DNA from: Bacteroidales bacterium
Lineage (GTDB): Bacteria; Bacteroidota; Bacteroidia; Bacteroidales; F082
Reading direction: 5' to 3'
Length of the DNA: 23,288 nt
Assembly: GCA_017428285.1 (NCBI GenBank)
Contig: JAFRRE010000193.1
Coordinates: 1-23,288, forward strand
This document shows positions 16,788 through 23,288 of this stretch, piece after piece; the first letter of the stretch is position 1; every line of letters begins with the position of its first letter. Position numbers and translations under genes: made by a program. The notes below the pieces were generated by a model, which saw only the letters and a program-made list of their open reading frames with translations, was not told the DNA's origin and searched no databases.

Positions 16788-18038
16788 TTACCACTCCACA
16801 GCCATGCGTTGCACCGGCATGGTCATGCATCGGGCACCGCCGCCGCCACGCGAGAGCTCGTTGCCCTCGAAGGCGATGATGCACTTCTTTACTTTGTCCA
16901 GGCTGACTCTGTTGTTGGCCACATCGGCAGCCGTGACGATGTTGAAGCCCGCTTTGTTCAAGGCTTCCAAAGTGTGCTGGTTACGGCCATAGCCGATGAA
17001 CTTACCAGGTTCGAGGCAGAAGAAGTTGCAGCCACTGTGCCATTGCTCACGGGCAGCCCAGTCGTTGTTGCGGTTACCACAATATACAGGCTCCAGGTCG
17101 ATGCCGATTTCTTTCAGGCCAGCCAACAGGTCTGGGACCTCCTTGCCGATGGCCTTCTGTCCGTCGACGGTGATATGGAAGGTCTTGTACTTGCTGTTCA
17201 TGATGACGGGCTCGTAGATCATGCAACGGTCGACATCGAGCATTGTGAACACCATGTCGAGATGGATGAACGACTCGGGTTCCAAAGGCAACTCTTGGAA
17301 GATGAGGTGCTTCACGCCGGGCTTGGTCTTCAGATGCTCGACCAAAGCTTCCACGCCGTGCATGTTGGTGCGCGAGCCTAAGCCGCAGATCACCACATCA
17401 TCGCGGATGATTTGCACGTCACCGCCTTCCACCGTACCCTCGCCGTGGATGTCGTAGCTCAACACGGGGTTGACCACCTTGGTGTCGAACAATGGATGCA
17501 GGTTGTAGATGCTGTTCAGGATCAGGCACTCGCGTGAACGCACCGTCGTGGCCATATTGCTGATCATGATGTTGTCGAACATGGTGAACGACGCATCGCG
17601 CATGAAGAACAGGTTCGGAATTGGCAGCAGGGCGTACGGGTCCTTGTTGATGAAGGTGACATCCTCAAGGCGGACGCCTTCAATCAGCTGGCGTGAGAGC
17701 TCTTCGGCAGGAAGCGTTTTCAGGTAAGGTGCGAGGAAACCTTTGTCCTCGGTCTTGCACACGCGGTCGACCATGGCGTTCTTGACACTATCCATTTGCA
17801 GGATGTCGGTCAACAAGTCGCCAATCTCGTGGACTTCGGCCACTTTTTGCAACACTCTTTTGAAATAGCTGTATTCTTTTTGCGCCACTTGCATGTTCAA
17901 AATGTCGCTGAACAGGAAGGTGTGCGCGTTTTCCGGGGTTACTTTTTCCAGTTCCGGGCCTGGAGTATGTACTAGAACATGTTGGAGTTTTCCAATTTCT
18001 GAGTTGACACTAACTTTGATTCCTTCTTGTGAATCCAT
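16788..18038 (-). CDS. arcA: Arginine deiminase
   Basis: A 416-residue cytoplasmic enzyme converting L-arginine to citrulline and ammonia, the first step of the arginine deiminase pathway (energy and acid defence). Guanidine-modifying enzyme motifs are complete: FMRD with Asp148, EGGD with Glu204 (204-207), HLDMVF with His259 and Asp261, and the nucleophile Cys404 in GGGGARCMTMP at the C-terminus. Length equals the usual 405-420. The frame is open 30 codons further upstream, but a complete promoter (18099-18129) lies within that stretch, so the ATG at 18038 is the start. No ornithine transcarbamylase, carbamate kinase or arginine/ornithine antiporter is in this window. It shares the bidirectional terminator with the beta-galactosidase. 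Confidence 0.95.
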   Translation of the reverse strand: MDSQEGIKVSVNSEIGKLQHVLVHTPGPELEKVTPENAHTFLFSDILNMQVAQKEYSYFKRVLQKVAEVHEIGDLLTDILQMDSVKNAMVDRVCKTEDKGFLAPYLKTLPAEELSRQLIEGVRLEDVTFINKDPYALLPIPNLFFMRDASFTMFDNIMISNMATTVRSRECLILNSIYNLHPLFDTKVVNPVLSYDIHGEGTVEGGDVQIIRDDVVICGLGSRTNMHGVEALVEHLKTKPGVKHLIFQELPLEPESFIHLDMVFTMLDVDRCMIYEPVIMNSKYKTFHITVDGQKAIGKEVPDLLAGLKEIGIDLEPVYCGNRNNDWAAREQWHSGCNFFCLEPGKFIGYGRNQHTLEALNKAGFNIVTAADVANNRVSLDKVKKCIIAFEGNELSRGGGGARCMTMPVQRMAVEW

Positions 18039-18098
18039 AAAAACCGTTTTGGTGAAACAATAAGAGCAGGGCTTAGCCACTTGCTCCAAAGATGGGTG

Positions 18099-18129
18099 CA
18101 AAAATAGGGAAAATCTCGGAAAGGCCAAA
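18099..18129 (-). promoter_or_regulatory. Complete Bacteroidota promoter of arcA
   Basis: On the minus strand TTTG (18126-18129), 19 bases, then TATTTTTG (18099-18106): both boxes and the spacing match the consensus. The leader to the ATG at 18038 is about 55 bases. This decides the arcA start, because any more upstream codon would overlap the promoter. Confidence 0.75.
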
Positions 18130-18182
18130 GAAAAAAGATGAAAAACAGGTCGGATTTCTGTCTGTCAGCTTACAATCTGCTG

Positions 18183-18965
18183 TCAATCATTGGATAGGGC
18201 AACATCTTCGTCCATGTTGTAGGCCCTAAATTGCAACTTCTCAGGCTGTTTGATGTTGAGGTACAGCTCCTCGCAATCTTCTGTGCCCCAATTTCCAACC
18301 AACGAGACTTCTTGGGTCATTGTTTTGAGTTCATCAAGGAAGTCCTTACGGGAAATGGAGTAGGCCCCGAGGCTCATCAGATGCTCTGTTTCCTGCTGGC
18401 AGTCAATGAGTTTGAAGTCGTGTGCCTGCAAAAACTGATGCAAGTGATAAAATGCCACTTTCGATGCGTCTGTGACTGTATGAAACATCGACTCGCCGAA
18501 AAACGCCTTGCCGATGGCGATGCCATACAATCCTCCTACTAACTCGCCATCTTGATAACTCTCAAAGGAATGGGCGATGCCCAAGTCGTGCAGTTCGCAG
18601 TAGGCATCCACCATCTCGTCTTGAATCCAGGTGCCGTCTTGGTCCTTGCGCGGGGTTTCGGCGCAATGCAGCATCACCTCGCGGAAGTGAGTGTCCATCC
18701 TCACCTCGAACTTTCCCGACCGCAATGTGCGTCGTAACGATTTGCTCACTCTCATTTCGCCAGGGCGGATGATGAGGCGTGGGTCGAGCGACCACCAAAG
18801 CAAGGGCTCGTCTTCGTTGTACCAAGGGAAGATGCCGTTGGCGTAGGCCACCACAAGACGCTGGGGCGAGAGGTCTCCGCCAAAAGCCAGCAAGCCGTCC
18901 TTGTTAGCACGGTCGGCAGGCGGAAAAAAGCAGTCGTCGTCGTTGAGTTGGTACAAAATGTTCAT
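18183..18965 (-). CDS. aat: Leucyl/phenylalanyl-tRNA--protein transferase
   Basis: A 260-residue cytoplasmic aminoacyl transferase that adds Leu or Phe from charged tRNA to proteins with N-terminal Arg or Lys, marking them for ClpAP (bacterial N-degron pathway). The core signature is clear: CFFPPADRANKDGLLAFGGD (12-31), then LSPQRLVVAYANGIFPWY and LLWWSLDPRLIIRP, followed by the GIAHSFESYQDGELVGGLYG and FFGESMFH blocks of the GNAT-like catalytic domain. It is slightly longer than E. coli Aat (234), with a C-terminal tail. The frame begins at a TTG inside a TATTTTTG box; the ATG at 18965 gives MNILYQLNDDD and is preferred. ClpA/ClpS genes are not in the window. It is divergent from truA. Confidence 0.94.
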   Translation of the reverse strand: MNILYQLNDDDCFFPPADRANKDGLLAFGGDLSPQRLVVAYANGIFPWYNEDEPLLWWSLDPRLIIRPGEMRVSKSLRRTLRSGKFEVRMDTHFREVMLHCAETPRKDQDGTWIQDEMVDAYCELHDLGIAHSFESYQDGELVGGLYGIAIGKAFFGESMFHTVTDASKVAFYHLHQFLQAHDFKLIDCQQETEHLMSLGAYSISRKDFLDELKTMTQEVSLVGNWGTEDCEELYLNIKQPEKLQFRAYNMDEDVALSND

Positions 18966-18983
18966 AACGGTGAAATCGAAGCG

Positions 18984-18991
18984 CAAAAATA
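18984..18991 (-). promoter_or_regulatory. -7 promoter element of aat
   Basis: The minus strand reads TATTTTTG, 18 bases before the ATG. The in-frame TTG (18984-18986) belongs to the box. Confidence 0.55.
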
Positions 18992-19046
18992 GGAAATTTT
19001 GCTTTGTAGGGCTGTCATATTATGGCAGCCGTACATTAAATTTCCG

Positions 19047-19054
19047 TATTTTTG
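19047..19054 (+). promoter_or_regulatory. -7 promoter element of truA
   Basis: TATTTTTG lies 17 bases before the truA ATG, back to back with the aat promoter 56 bases away. No clear -33 box. Confidence 0.55.
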
Positions 19055-19071
19055 CACGATTTAACAGATAG

Positions 19072-19914
19072 ATGCCTCGATACTTCATCCATATGGCCTA
19101 CAACGGCAGCCGCTACCATGGCTACCAGATCCAGCCGCACTCCAACAGCGTGCAGGCCACGGTGGAGCAATGTCTGAGCCTTAAGTTGGGGCAAACCATC
19201 TCCATCACAGGCTGTGGGCGTACCGACACGGGTGTCCACGCAAGGAATTATTACGCCCATTTCGACATAGAGCAAGAGCTGAAAGACGCGGAAACGCTTG
19301 CCCATCAGATGAATGCCTTCCTTCCCGAGGACATTGTGATTAATAGGATTTGGCGAGTCGCGCCCGATATGCATGCTCGTTTCGATGCCGTGTCGCGCAC
19401 CTATCATTATTATATCACACGCGCGAAGAATCCTTTCCATATCAACGATGCCTATTTCCTTTATGGTGATTTGGACATTGCCAGGATGCAGGAAGCCGCC
19501 AACATCCTCTTTGAATACGAGGACTTTACGAGTTTCTCGAAGGTCCATACTCAGGTGAAGACCAACAACTGCAAGATCATGGAGGCCTGCTGGTTTGAGC
19601 AGGACGGTTTGCTGGTGTTCCGTATCAAGGCCGACCGTTTCTTGCGTAACATGGTGCGTGCCATTGTCGGAACACTCCTGGAGATAGGGAAGGGGCGTAT
19701 GACCTTGGAAGAGTTCCGCGCCGTCATCGAGCGCAAGGATCGCTGCGAGGCCGGCACTTCGGTGCCTGCACATGCGTTGTTCCTTGAAGAGGTGGAGTAT
19801 AAAACACAATTTTGTAATAATAATAAAGCCATCAGCTATCAGCAGTCAGCCATCAGCTTTGCCACTAGCGAGCTGAAATACGAAGTATTCAACGAAGTTA
19901 AAGCTGATTGCTGA
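19072..19914 (+). CDS. truA: tRNA pseudouridine(38-40) synthase with repeat-derived tail
   Basis: A 280-residue cytoplasmic enzyme making pseudouridine at positions 38-40 of the tRNA anticodon arm. Motifs: YNGSRYHGYQIQPHSNSVQ, the catalytic block GCGRTDTGVHARNYYAHF with Asp52, RTYHYYI, DFTSFSK and the C-terminal FRIKADRFLRNMVRAIVGTL. The family is normally about 245-265 residues; here the enzyme proper ends near residue 249 (FLEEVEYKTQFC) and about 30 further residues are encoded by an inserted inverted repeat, with the stop inside the right repeat arm. The tail is low-conservation material and probably neutral. The ATG is preceded by a -7 box at 19047-19054. The SCFA transporter follows after 67 bases filled by the repeat end and a heptad array. 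Confidence 0.93.
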   Translation: MPRYFIHMAYNGSRYHGYQIQPHSNSVQATVEQCLSLKLGQTISITGCGRTDTGVHARNYYAHFDIEQELKDAETLAHQMNAFLPEDIVINRIWRVAPDMHARFDAVSRTYHYYITRAKNPFHINDAYFLYGDLDIARMQEAANILFEYEDFTSFSKVHTQVKTNNCKIMEACWFEQDGLLVFRIKADRFLRNMVRAIVGTLLEIGKGRMTLEEFRAVIERKDRCEAGTSVPAHALFLEEVEYKTQFCNNNKAISYQQSAISFATSELKYEVFNEVKADC

Positions 19915-19923
19915 CAGCTGAGA
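19827..19923. repeat. Inverted repeat overlapping the truA 3' end
   Basis: The left arm 19837-19860 (begins TATCAGCAGTCAGCC) and right arm 19900-19923 (begins AAAGCTGATTGCTGAC) are 24-base inverted copies with three mismatches, enclosing 39 bases. AGCCATCAGCT is also directly repeated at 19827-19837 and 19848-19858. The element supplies the last about 28 codons and stop of truA. Confidence 0.75.
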
Positions 19924-19931
19924 GCCAATCC

Positions 19932-19975
19932 TTGAATCTTAAATCTCGAATCTTTGAATCCTTAAATCTTAAATC
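19932..19975 (+). repeat. Heptad tandem repeat TTRAATC before the transporter gene
   Basis: Units TTGAATC, TTAAATC, TCGAATC, TTTGAATC, CTTAAATC, TTAAATC in series; four are exactly 7 bases and two are 8. The array ends 6 bases before the ATG at 19982. No better promoter match was found, although AATCTTTG (19949-19956) inside the array is one base off TAnnTTTG. Confidence 0.7.
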
Positions 19976-19981
19976 CCAACC

Positions 19982-21331
19982 ATGTTCCAGAAAATCATCC
20001 GTTTTTGCGTTAAGTTAGTTCAAAAATACCTGCCTGAACCCTTTATCTTTGCCGTAGTGCTGACTCTGTTGGCCTTCATCATCGCCATGCCCGTGTGTAA
20101 GCAGACACCACTTGAGGTGGTCGAGCATTGGGGCAATGGCGTGTGGTCGCTGTTGGCTTTTGCCATGCAGATGGCCTTGGTGCTTGTGACGGGCTCTGCC
20201 TTGGCTGCGGCACCTTCGATTAAGAAAGGCATCAGTGCCTTGGCGGGCTTGCCTAAGACACCTGCTGGCGCTATTGCTTTGGTGACGGGCATCTCGGCCT
20301 TGGCTTGCTGGCTCAACTGGGGCTTTGGCCTCATCGTGGGTGTCATCTTCGCCAAGGAAATCGCCAAGAAGTTGCGTGGCGTGGACTATCGCCTGCTTAT
20401 CGCTTCGGCTTATAGTGGATTTGTGGTGTGGCATGCGGGTCTTTCGGGTTCCATTCCGCTGACCATGGCATCGAAAGAATCTAATCTTGAGAAAGTTACC
20501 AACGGCACACTCACACAGCCCATACCTGTTAGTGAGACAATCTTAACCTATCAGAACCTCATCATAGTGGCGGTAGTCATAGTGGCTATCGTGGTGGTCA
20601 ACGCACTGATGCACCCCAAAGGCGAGCATGTGGTGACCATTGAGCCTTCGCTGTTGTTTGAGGAAGAACCCAAACCTCTGCCAAAAGCCACCACGCCAGC
20701 CGAAAAGTTGGAGAACAGCCGCATTCTGTCATGGATCATCTCACTGCTGGGCTTGACCTATCTGGTCATCAAGTTGTTCGTCAAAGGTGGCACTTTCGAC
20801 CTTGGTGCGGTCATCATGCTGTTCTTGTTTTTGGGTGTCATCTTGCATGGCACGCCTTTGGCTTATGTCAAGGCCTTCGGTAAGTCGGTGGGTGGCGCAG
20901 CAGGCATTCTGTTGCAGTTCCCGTTCTATGCCGGTATCATGGGCATCATCACGGGAGTAGGGGAGTCGGGCATCTGCTTGGGCGAGGTGGTGAGTAACGC
21001 TTGTGTTGCCATTTCCACGCCAAAGACCTATCCGTTGTTCACCTTCTTCTGTGCAGCCATCTTGAATATGTTCGTGCCATCGGGCGGCGGTCACTGGGCG
21101 ATTCAAGCACCCATTATGTTCACGGCAGGTGCCGCCTTGGGTGTGGCTCCTGGCTTGACGGGTATGGCTATTTCGTGGGGCGATGCCTGGACCAACCTCA
21201 TCCAGCCTTTCTGGGCTTTGCCGGCCTTGGCCATCGCCAAACTCAACGCCAAAGACATCATGGGCTTCTGCATCATCGACTTGTTTGTCACGGGATTGAT
21301 CATTTGTGGAGGATTGTTGCTTTGGGCATAA
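19982..21331 (+). CDS. atoE: AtoE-type short-chain fatty acid transporter
   Basis: A 449-residue inner-membrane protein of the short-chain fatty acid transporter family (AtoE), thought to carry acetoacetate, butyrate and related acids. It begins VKLVQKYLPEPFIFAVVLTLLAF as family members do. It has about 11-12 hydrophobic segments and the conserved stretches LACWLNWGFGLIVGVIFAKEI, YSGFVVWHAGLSGSIPLT, QFPFYAGIMGII, MFVPSGGGHWAIQAPI and SWGDAWTNLIQPFWALPALAIA. A hydrophilic loop rich in Glu/Lys/Pro (about residues 205-245) divides the two halves. Length is standard (E. coli AtoE 440). The ATG lies just after a heptad repeat array, so its expression signals are unusual. No acetoacetyl-CoA transferase or thiolase genes are adjacent, so direction and substrate remain open. 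Confidence 0.9.
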   Translation: MFQKIIRFCVKLVQKYLPEPFIFAVVLTLLAFIIAMPVCKQTPLEVVEHWGNGVWSLLAFAMQMALVLVTGSALAAAPSIKKGISALAGLPKTPAGAIALVTGISALACWLNWGFGLIVGVIFAKEIAKKLRGVDYRLLIASAYSGFVVWHAGLSGSIPLTMASKESNLEKVTNGTLTQPIPVSETILTYQNLIIVAVVIVAIVVVNALMHPKGEHVVTIEPSLLFEEEPKPLPKATTPAEKLENSRILSWIISLLGLTYLVIKLFVKGGTFDLGAVIMLFLFLGVILHGTPLAYVKAFGKSVGGAAGILLQFPFYAGIMGIITGVGESGICLGEVVSNACVAISTPKTYPLFTFFCAAILNMFVPSGGGHWAIQAPIMFTAGAALGVAPGLTGMAISWGDAWTNLIQPFWALPALAIAKLNAKDIMGFCIIDLFVTGLIICGGLLLWA

Positions 21332-21423
21332 TAGCAAGCCTTCCAAGTCATTCCAACAGAGGAATGTGGGAAAGCGTGGAATCTATGGGAGGCGGTTCAA
21401 GGAGACAAGACCGTACATAAAGG

Positions 21424-21489
21424 CCTCAACATGTATAGATCCCATGCCTTTGCCCACTAGCCTTCGTAGGGATGACATACATGTTGAGG
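21424..21489. repeat. 13-bp perfect inverted repeat between transporter and AKR genes
   Basis: CCTCAACATGTAT (21424-21436) and ATACATGTTGAGG (21477-21489) are perfect inverted copies. GGGATGACAT recurs nearby (21470 and 21505 areas). The 21332-21575 gap holds nothing else I recognise and looks like another dispersed repeat. Confidence 0.65.
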
Positions 21490-21575
21490 CATGCAATCAG
21501 TGCGGGGATGACATGCTTTCAGAAGCCTTCAACATCCCTTTATAAGGAAGGTGATTTAACTTTTTCTTTCTGAAA

Positions 21576-21607
21576 TTTGGTGTATTTCAATTCTTTTTGT
21601 ATTTTTG
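21576..21607 (+). promoter_or_regulatory. Complete Bacteroidota promoter of the aldo/keto reductase
   Basis: TTTG (21576-21579), 20 bases, then TATTTTTG (21600-21607), an exact consensus match. The in-frame TTG at 21605 is part of the -7 box, so translation starts at the ATG 21626. Confidence 0.75.
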
Positions 21608-21625
21608 TGCCAAAATCAGGTAGTT

Positions 21626-22657
21626 ATGAAGATCATTACATTAGGCAAGACCAACTTGAAGGTGAACAAGAATGGCTTTGGAGCTCTTCCCATTCAGAGA
21701 ATCAGCGAAAAGGAAGCCGTGTATTTGCTGCATAAGGCATACGATAATGGCATCAACTTTTATGACACGGCGCGGTTCTACACCGACAGTGAGGAGAAAA
21801 TCGGCGCGGCGTTTGCCGACAGAAGGAAAAAAGTCATCATCGCTTCCAAGACGGCTGCCACCACCATCGAAGACTTTTGGAAAGACCTTCATACCACTCT
21901 GAAAAACCTGAAGACCGATTATCTGGATATCTACCAGTTCCATAATCCCGATTATTGCCCCCGCCCAGGTGACAAGGAAGGCTTATATGATGCCATGAAA
22001 GTGGCCAAACGCCAAGGCAAGGTCCGGTTTATTGGCATCAGCAACCACCGCCAGAATGTGGCCATGGAAGCTATTGAGCGCGACTGCTATGACACGCTGC
22101 AATATCCGTTCTCCTATCTCTCTTCGGAAGAAGACCAGAAGATTGTGGAGGCCTGCTTCAAGCATAACATGGGCTTCATCTGCATGAAAGCCTTGGCGGG
22201 TGGACTCATCAACGACTCGGCATTGGCCTATGCCTTCCTTAACCAGTTCGACCATGCCTTGCCCATCTGGGGTATTCAGCGCGAGAGCGAGTTGGATGAG
22301 TTCCTCTCATACCAAGACCACGAGCCAGAGCTGTCTTCCGCTTCATGGCGCAAGATTGAGAAGGAACGCGCCGAGTTGTCGGGTGATTTCTGCCGTGGCT
22401 GTGGCTATTGCATGCCGTGTCCAGCAGGCATCCAAATCAACGACTGTGCCCGTATGAGTCTTTTCTTGAAGCGTGCACCGTATAGTGTCTATCTCACTGA
22501 GGAATGGGCCGAGAAGATGAAACTCATCGAGAAGTGCAAGCACTGCAACCAATGCAGCAGCAAGTGCCCCTACGGCCTTGACACGCCGACGCTCTTGGAA
22601 AAGAACTATGAGGTGTTCAAGGAATATTGGGCGAAGAAACAGGCTGGGGAATTATAA
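21626..22657 (+). CDS. Aldo/keto reductase with C-terminal [4Fe-4S] ferredoxin domain
   Basis: A 343-residue cytoplasmic oxidoreductase. The AKR barrel (about 1-250) keeps the catalytic tetrad: Asp47 and Tyr52 (FYDTARFY), Lys75 (IIASKT) and His106 (DIYQFHNPD). The C-terminal about 90 residues carry two cysteine clusters, FCRGCGYCMPCPAGIQ and CKHCNQCSSKCPYGLDTP, as in dicluster 4Fe-4S ferredoxin-like domains, so electrons may pass between the iron-sulfur centres and NAD(P)H or a substrate. This fusion is frequent in anaerobic Bacteroidota and Clostridia; the substrate is unknown. The start is set by a complete promoter whose -7 box contains the earlier in-frame TTG. It is monocistronic: an AT-rich inverted repeat and then the convergent ferritin follow. 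Confidence 0.9.
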   Translation: MKIITLGKTNLKVNKNGFGALPIQRISEKEAVYLLHKAYDNGINFYDTARFYTDSEEKIGAAFADRRKKVIIASKTAATTIEDFWKDLHTTLKNLKTDYLDIYQFHNPDYCPRPGDKEGLYDAMKVAKRQGKVRFIGISNHRQNVAMEAIERDCYDTLQYPFSYLSSEEDQKIVEACFKHNMGFICMKALAGGLINDSALAYAFLNQFDHALPIWGIQRESELDEFLSYQDHEPELSSASWRKIEKERAELSGDFCRGCGYCMPCPAGIQINDCARMSLFLKRAPYSVYLTEEWAEKMKLIEKCKHCNQCSSKCPYGLDTPTLLEKNYEVFKEYWAKKQAGEL

Positions 22658-22669
22658 ATAATAATTGAA

Positions 22670-22738
22670 CACGAATTATCGTATAATTAGCCATTAATTT
22701 GTCATTAATTGTTGTTCATAATTAATGAAGAATTCGTG
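22670..22738. repeat. AT-rich inverted repeat (CACGAATT/AATTCGTG type)
   Basis: CACGAATT (22670-22677) and AATTCGTG (22731-22738) bracket an ATTAAT-rich stretch with internal partial palindromes. The pattern resembles a repeat widespread between Bacteroidota genes. It lies between convergent genes. Confidence 0.6.
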
Positions 22739-22761
22739 GTCGATTTATGGAAATTACATGT

Positions 22762-22797
22762 GAAAAAAGAAAGGCGCGTCGATATGATGCGCCTTTC
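22762..22797 (-). terminator. Terminator of the ferritin gene
   Basis: GAAAGGCGC (22769-22777) pairs with GCGCCTTTC (22789-22797), a nine-pair stem. On the minus strand it is followed by TTTTTTCA, so it ends leftward transcription from the ferritin gene. On the plus strand the tail is weak. Confidence 0.8.
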
Positions 22798-22820
22798 AAT
22801 TGTCATTAAAAATGTTGTTT

Positions 22821-23288
22821 TCATTTCAGCGGGCTGGGCGTGTGGTATTCACGGGCACCGAGCTCCTTGTCGAGCATGATCATGCCACCGATATGGTCGC
22901 CAATCATCGTGGCTTGACGCACGAGGTCGCGGGCGTTCTCTTCCTCTTCCACTTGTTCATCGATGAACCAGGCTAGGAAGTTGGCGGCAGCGCGGTCTTT
23001 GTCCTCATCGGCGATGTCGCACAGATTGTTGATCATGGCGGTCACTTTCTTTTCATGTTCAAGGGTGTCTTCAAAAGCAGCCAGGACGCTCTTCCATTCG
23101 GTCTGCACCTTGGCGATGGGGGCGAGGATGACCTTGGCATCTTGTGAATGCATGTAGTTGATCATGATGGCGGCGTGGGCTTGCTCCTCGAGGAACTGCA
23201 CTTTGTACCAATGGGCGATGCCTTTGTAACCTTTGGCATAGATGTCTTGCGACATGCTCAGATAGAGATAGGCCGACCACATTTCAGC
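22821..23288 (-). CDS. ftnA: Ferritin (5' end outside window)
   Basis: The iron-storage ferritin, a 24-subunit shell that oxidises Fe2+ and stores the mineral core. 155 residues are present, starting in mid-protein with AEMWSAYLYLSMSQ; about 15 N-terminal residues (with the first ferroxidase Glu) lie beyond the right edge. Visible parts are the second helix with EEQAHAAIMINYMHSQ (ferroxidase Glu and His), EHEKKVTAMINNLCDIA and the fourth-helix signature FLAWFIDEQVEEEENARDLV. The short C-terminus has no heme or BFR signature, so it is FtnA-like rather than bacterioferritin. The internal Met at 23282 is not the start, because the frame runs on to the edge and the preceding Ala-Glu match the family. 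A strong terminator follows its stop. Confidence 0.93.
   Translation of the reverse strand, partial: AEMWSAYLYLSMSQDIYAKGYKGIAHWYKVQFLEEQAHAAIMINYMHSQDAKVILAPIAKVQTEWKSVLAAFEDTLEHEKKVTAMINNLCDIADEDKDRAAANFLAWFIDEQVEEEENARDLVRQATMIGDHIGGMIMLDKELGAREYHTPSPLK

Noticed and set aside
16809..17381. A 190-codon plus-strand frame opposite arginine deiminase.
   Set aside because: Antisense to a complete arcA with all catalytic residues; composition mirrors arcA codons.

Overview
The window looks like a chromosomal segment of a Bacteroidota bacterium, most likely order Bacteroidales. The basis is the recurrent Bacteroidota sigma-factor promoter (TAnnTTTG at -7, sometimes with TTTG about 19-21 bases upstream), the near absence of Shine-Dalgarno sites, families typical of the phylum (DUF5618-like protein, TGS-domain nucleoside kinase, iron-sulfur aldo/keto reductase, large GH2 beta-galactosidase) and many short dispersed palindromic repeats between genes. 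No rRNA, tRNA, integrase or Cas gene was seen. The species cannot be named from the sequence.

Layout. 1-2.6 kb: a DUF5618-like gene (-), an AT-rich small membrane protein (+) and the bifunctional NAD(P)HX repair enzyme (+). 2.6-4.2 kb: a palindromic repeat block, then a MATE exporter. 4.2-5.9 kb: a sirtuin deacylase and an intact REP-associated tyrosine transposase (RAYT, -) surrounded by seven two-hairpin REP elements. 5.9-7.6 kb: an exported endonuclease/exonuclease/phosphatase protein (-), an AT-rich stand-alone gene resembling PBECR/BECR-fold nucleases with a 10-bp-phased repeat array in its promoter, and a candidate small RNA on the opposite strand that ends in a strong terminator over the stop codon of that gene. 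7.6-12.8 kb: recA, TPR lipoprotein, nucleoside kinase, nadE and thioesterase, all +. 12.9-16.8 kb: a 1287-residue secreted beta-galactosidase with an AT-rich inserted-looking domain. 16.8-19 kb: arginine deiminase and aat (both -). 19-22.7 kb: truA, an AtoE-type short-chain fatty acid transporter and an aldo/keto reductase (+). The right edge holds a ferritin cut by the window end.

Most genes are independent housekeeping or metabolic units. Three touch NAD (nnr repairs damaged NAD(P)H, the sirtuin consumes NAD+, nadE makes it), but they are not one operon. Polysaccharide use, SCFA transport, arginine catabolism and iron storage fit an anaerobic gut-type lifestyle (inference).

The two most interesting places are (a) the RAYT with its compound REP elements, where a diverged copy forms the leader of the transposase itself, and (b) the 6.7-7.6 kb interval, where a stand-alone nuclease-like gene, a helically phased operator-like array and a convergent structured small RNA sit together next to recA. 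Several genes share a start-site trap: the TTG inside the -7 element TAnnTTTG is in frame with the gene, so a naive start falls inside the promoter. I moved those starts downstream.
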